Assembly (NCBI GenBank): GCA_016463045.1
Contig: JAEMSB010000026.1
Location: 3,510 to 8,963, forward strand
DNA length: 5,454 nucleotides
DNA from: Niveispirillum sp.
GTDB taxonomy: Bacteria; Pseudomonadota; Alphaproteobacteria; Azospirillales; Azospirillaceae
Direction of reading: 5' to 3'
Shown here one piece after another: positions 5,235 to 5,454 of the stretch; the stretch's first letter is position 1; each line of letters starts with the position of its first letter. A program made the translations under genes and the position numbers. Under the pieces are notes generated by a model. It searched no databases, was not told the origin of the DNA, and worked only from the letters and a program-made list of their open reading frames with translations.

Positions 5235-5267
5235 CCGGCACGATAGGGCTTGCCGGCCCATAGTCAA
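5235..5267 (-). promoter_or_regulatory. PadR gene promoter overlapped by an inverted repeat
   Basis: Reading the minus strand, TTGACT (5267-5262) matches the -35 consensus at five of six positions. TATCGT (5245-5240), 16 bp further on, matches the -10 at four of six, predicting a start near 5233. A perfect 6-bp inverted repeat, CCGGCA (5235-5240) and TGCCGG (5251-5256) with 10 nt between, spans the -10 and part of the spacer. A bound dimer there would block RNA polymerase. An 8-bp palindrome, GATGCATC (5270-5277), lies just upstream of the -35. An AT-rich stretch (about 5278-5303) lies beyond it and could act as an UP element. Confidence 0.55.
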
Positions 5268-5302
5268 GTGATGCATCGATACGATATATAACAATTCGTT
5301 AA

Positions 5303-5454
5303 TCATGTTTGTAGGCGCAGCAGATGCACCTCCATCTGAACGTTGAACCGCCCCTCTTCATCCGCGTCATTGGTAAATTCGGCGGCGATGCGGGCGTGCA
5401 GGTCGGCGCGGGCTGCTGCCGACATCGGCCCAACCAGGGGGCTGAAGGCCATCT
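5303..5454 (-). CDS. C-terminal end of a truncated gene, possibly a methyltransferase
   Basis: The minus-strand frame ending at TGA (5305-5303) is open to the window edge and gives at least 49 residues, from FSPLVGPMSAAARADLHARI through EEGRFNVQMEVHLLRLQT. The composition matches its neighbours. The pattern (a small-residue segment, a helix with repeated Ala/Arg, a Gly-Arg-Phe turn, then a beta strand running to the C-terminus) recalls the last part of class I SAM-dependent methyltransferases, but the diagnostic SAM-binding motifs would be outside the window. An ATG sits at the first complete codons (5452-5450). I treat it as internal, since a complete 49-residue protein seems unlikely. The gene lies 88 nt upstream of the PadR gene on the same strand, so read-through is possible as no T-tract terminator is seen between them. 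Confidence 0.6.
   Translation of the reverse strand, partial: MAFSPLVGPMSAAARADLHARIAAEFTNDADEEGRFNVQMEVHLLRLQT

Overview
The window looks like ordinary chromosomal DNA from a high-GC alphaproteobacterium, most plausibly of the Azospirillum/Niveispirillum type (Rhodospirillales). The evidence is strongly GC-biased third codon positions, GGGAGG and AAGGA ribosome binding sites, one GTG start, GC-rich hairpin terminators with T-tracts, and the character of the proteins. The lineage is inferred from style and remembered protein resemblance, not from a search. I see no mobile element, CRISPR array, tRNA or rRNA gene.

Layout, left to right: a structured leader (1-145) precedes a crotonase-fold enoyl-CoA hydratase (146-928), which ends at a strong intrinsic terminator. 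A BktB-like beta-ketothiolase (1049-2236, GTG start) follows with its own terminator. Next come a secreted protein of unknown function (2336-2914), a ribokinase-like PfkB sugar kinase (2975-3889), and a tightly coupled pair of small unknown genes (3963-4367 and 4367-4606), the second encoding an exported four-cysteine protein. A hairpin without a T-tract lies between these and a convergent PadR-family regulator on the minus strand (5214-4672). The PadR gene has a recognisable promoter overlapped by inverted repeats. The right edge holds the last 49 codons of another minus-strand gene, possibly a methyltransferase.

The hydratase and thiolase both belong to acyl-CoA metabolism (beta-oxidation, or the acetoacetyl-CoA/3-ketoacyl-CoA node that also feeds polyhydroxyalkanoate synthesis). 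They are separated by a terminator, so they appear to be neighbouring but independently transcribed units. The other genes show no obvious pathway link. No clearly new system is evident. The items most worth a second look are the structured leader of the hydratase gene, the coupled pair of unknown genes, the conserved-looking secreted protein, and the PadR control region.
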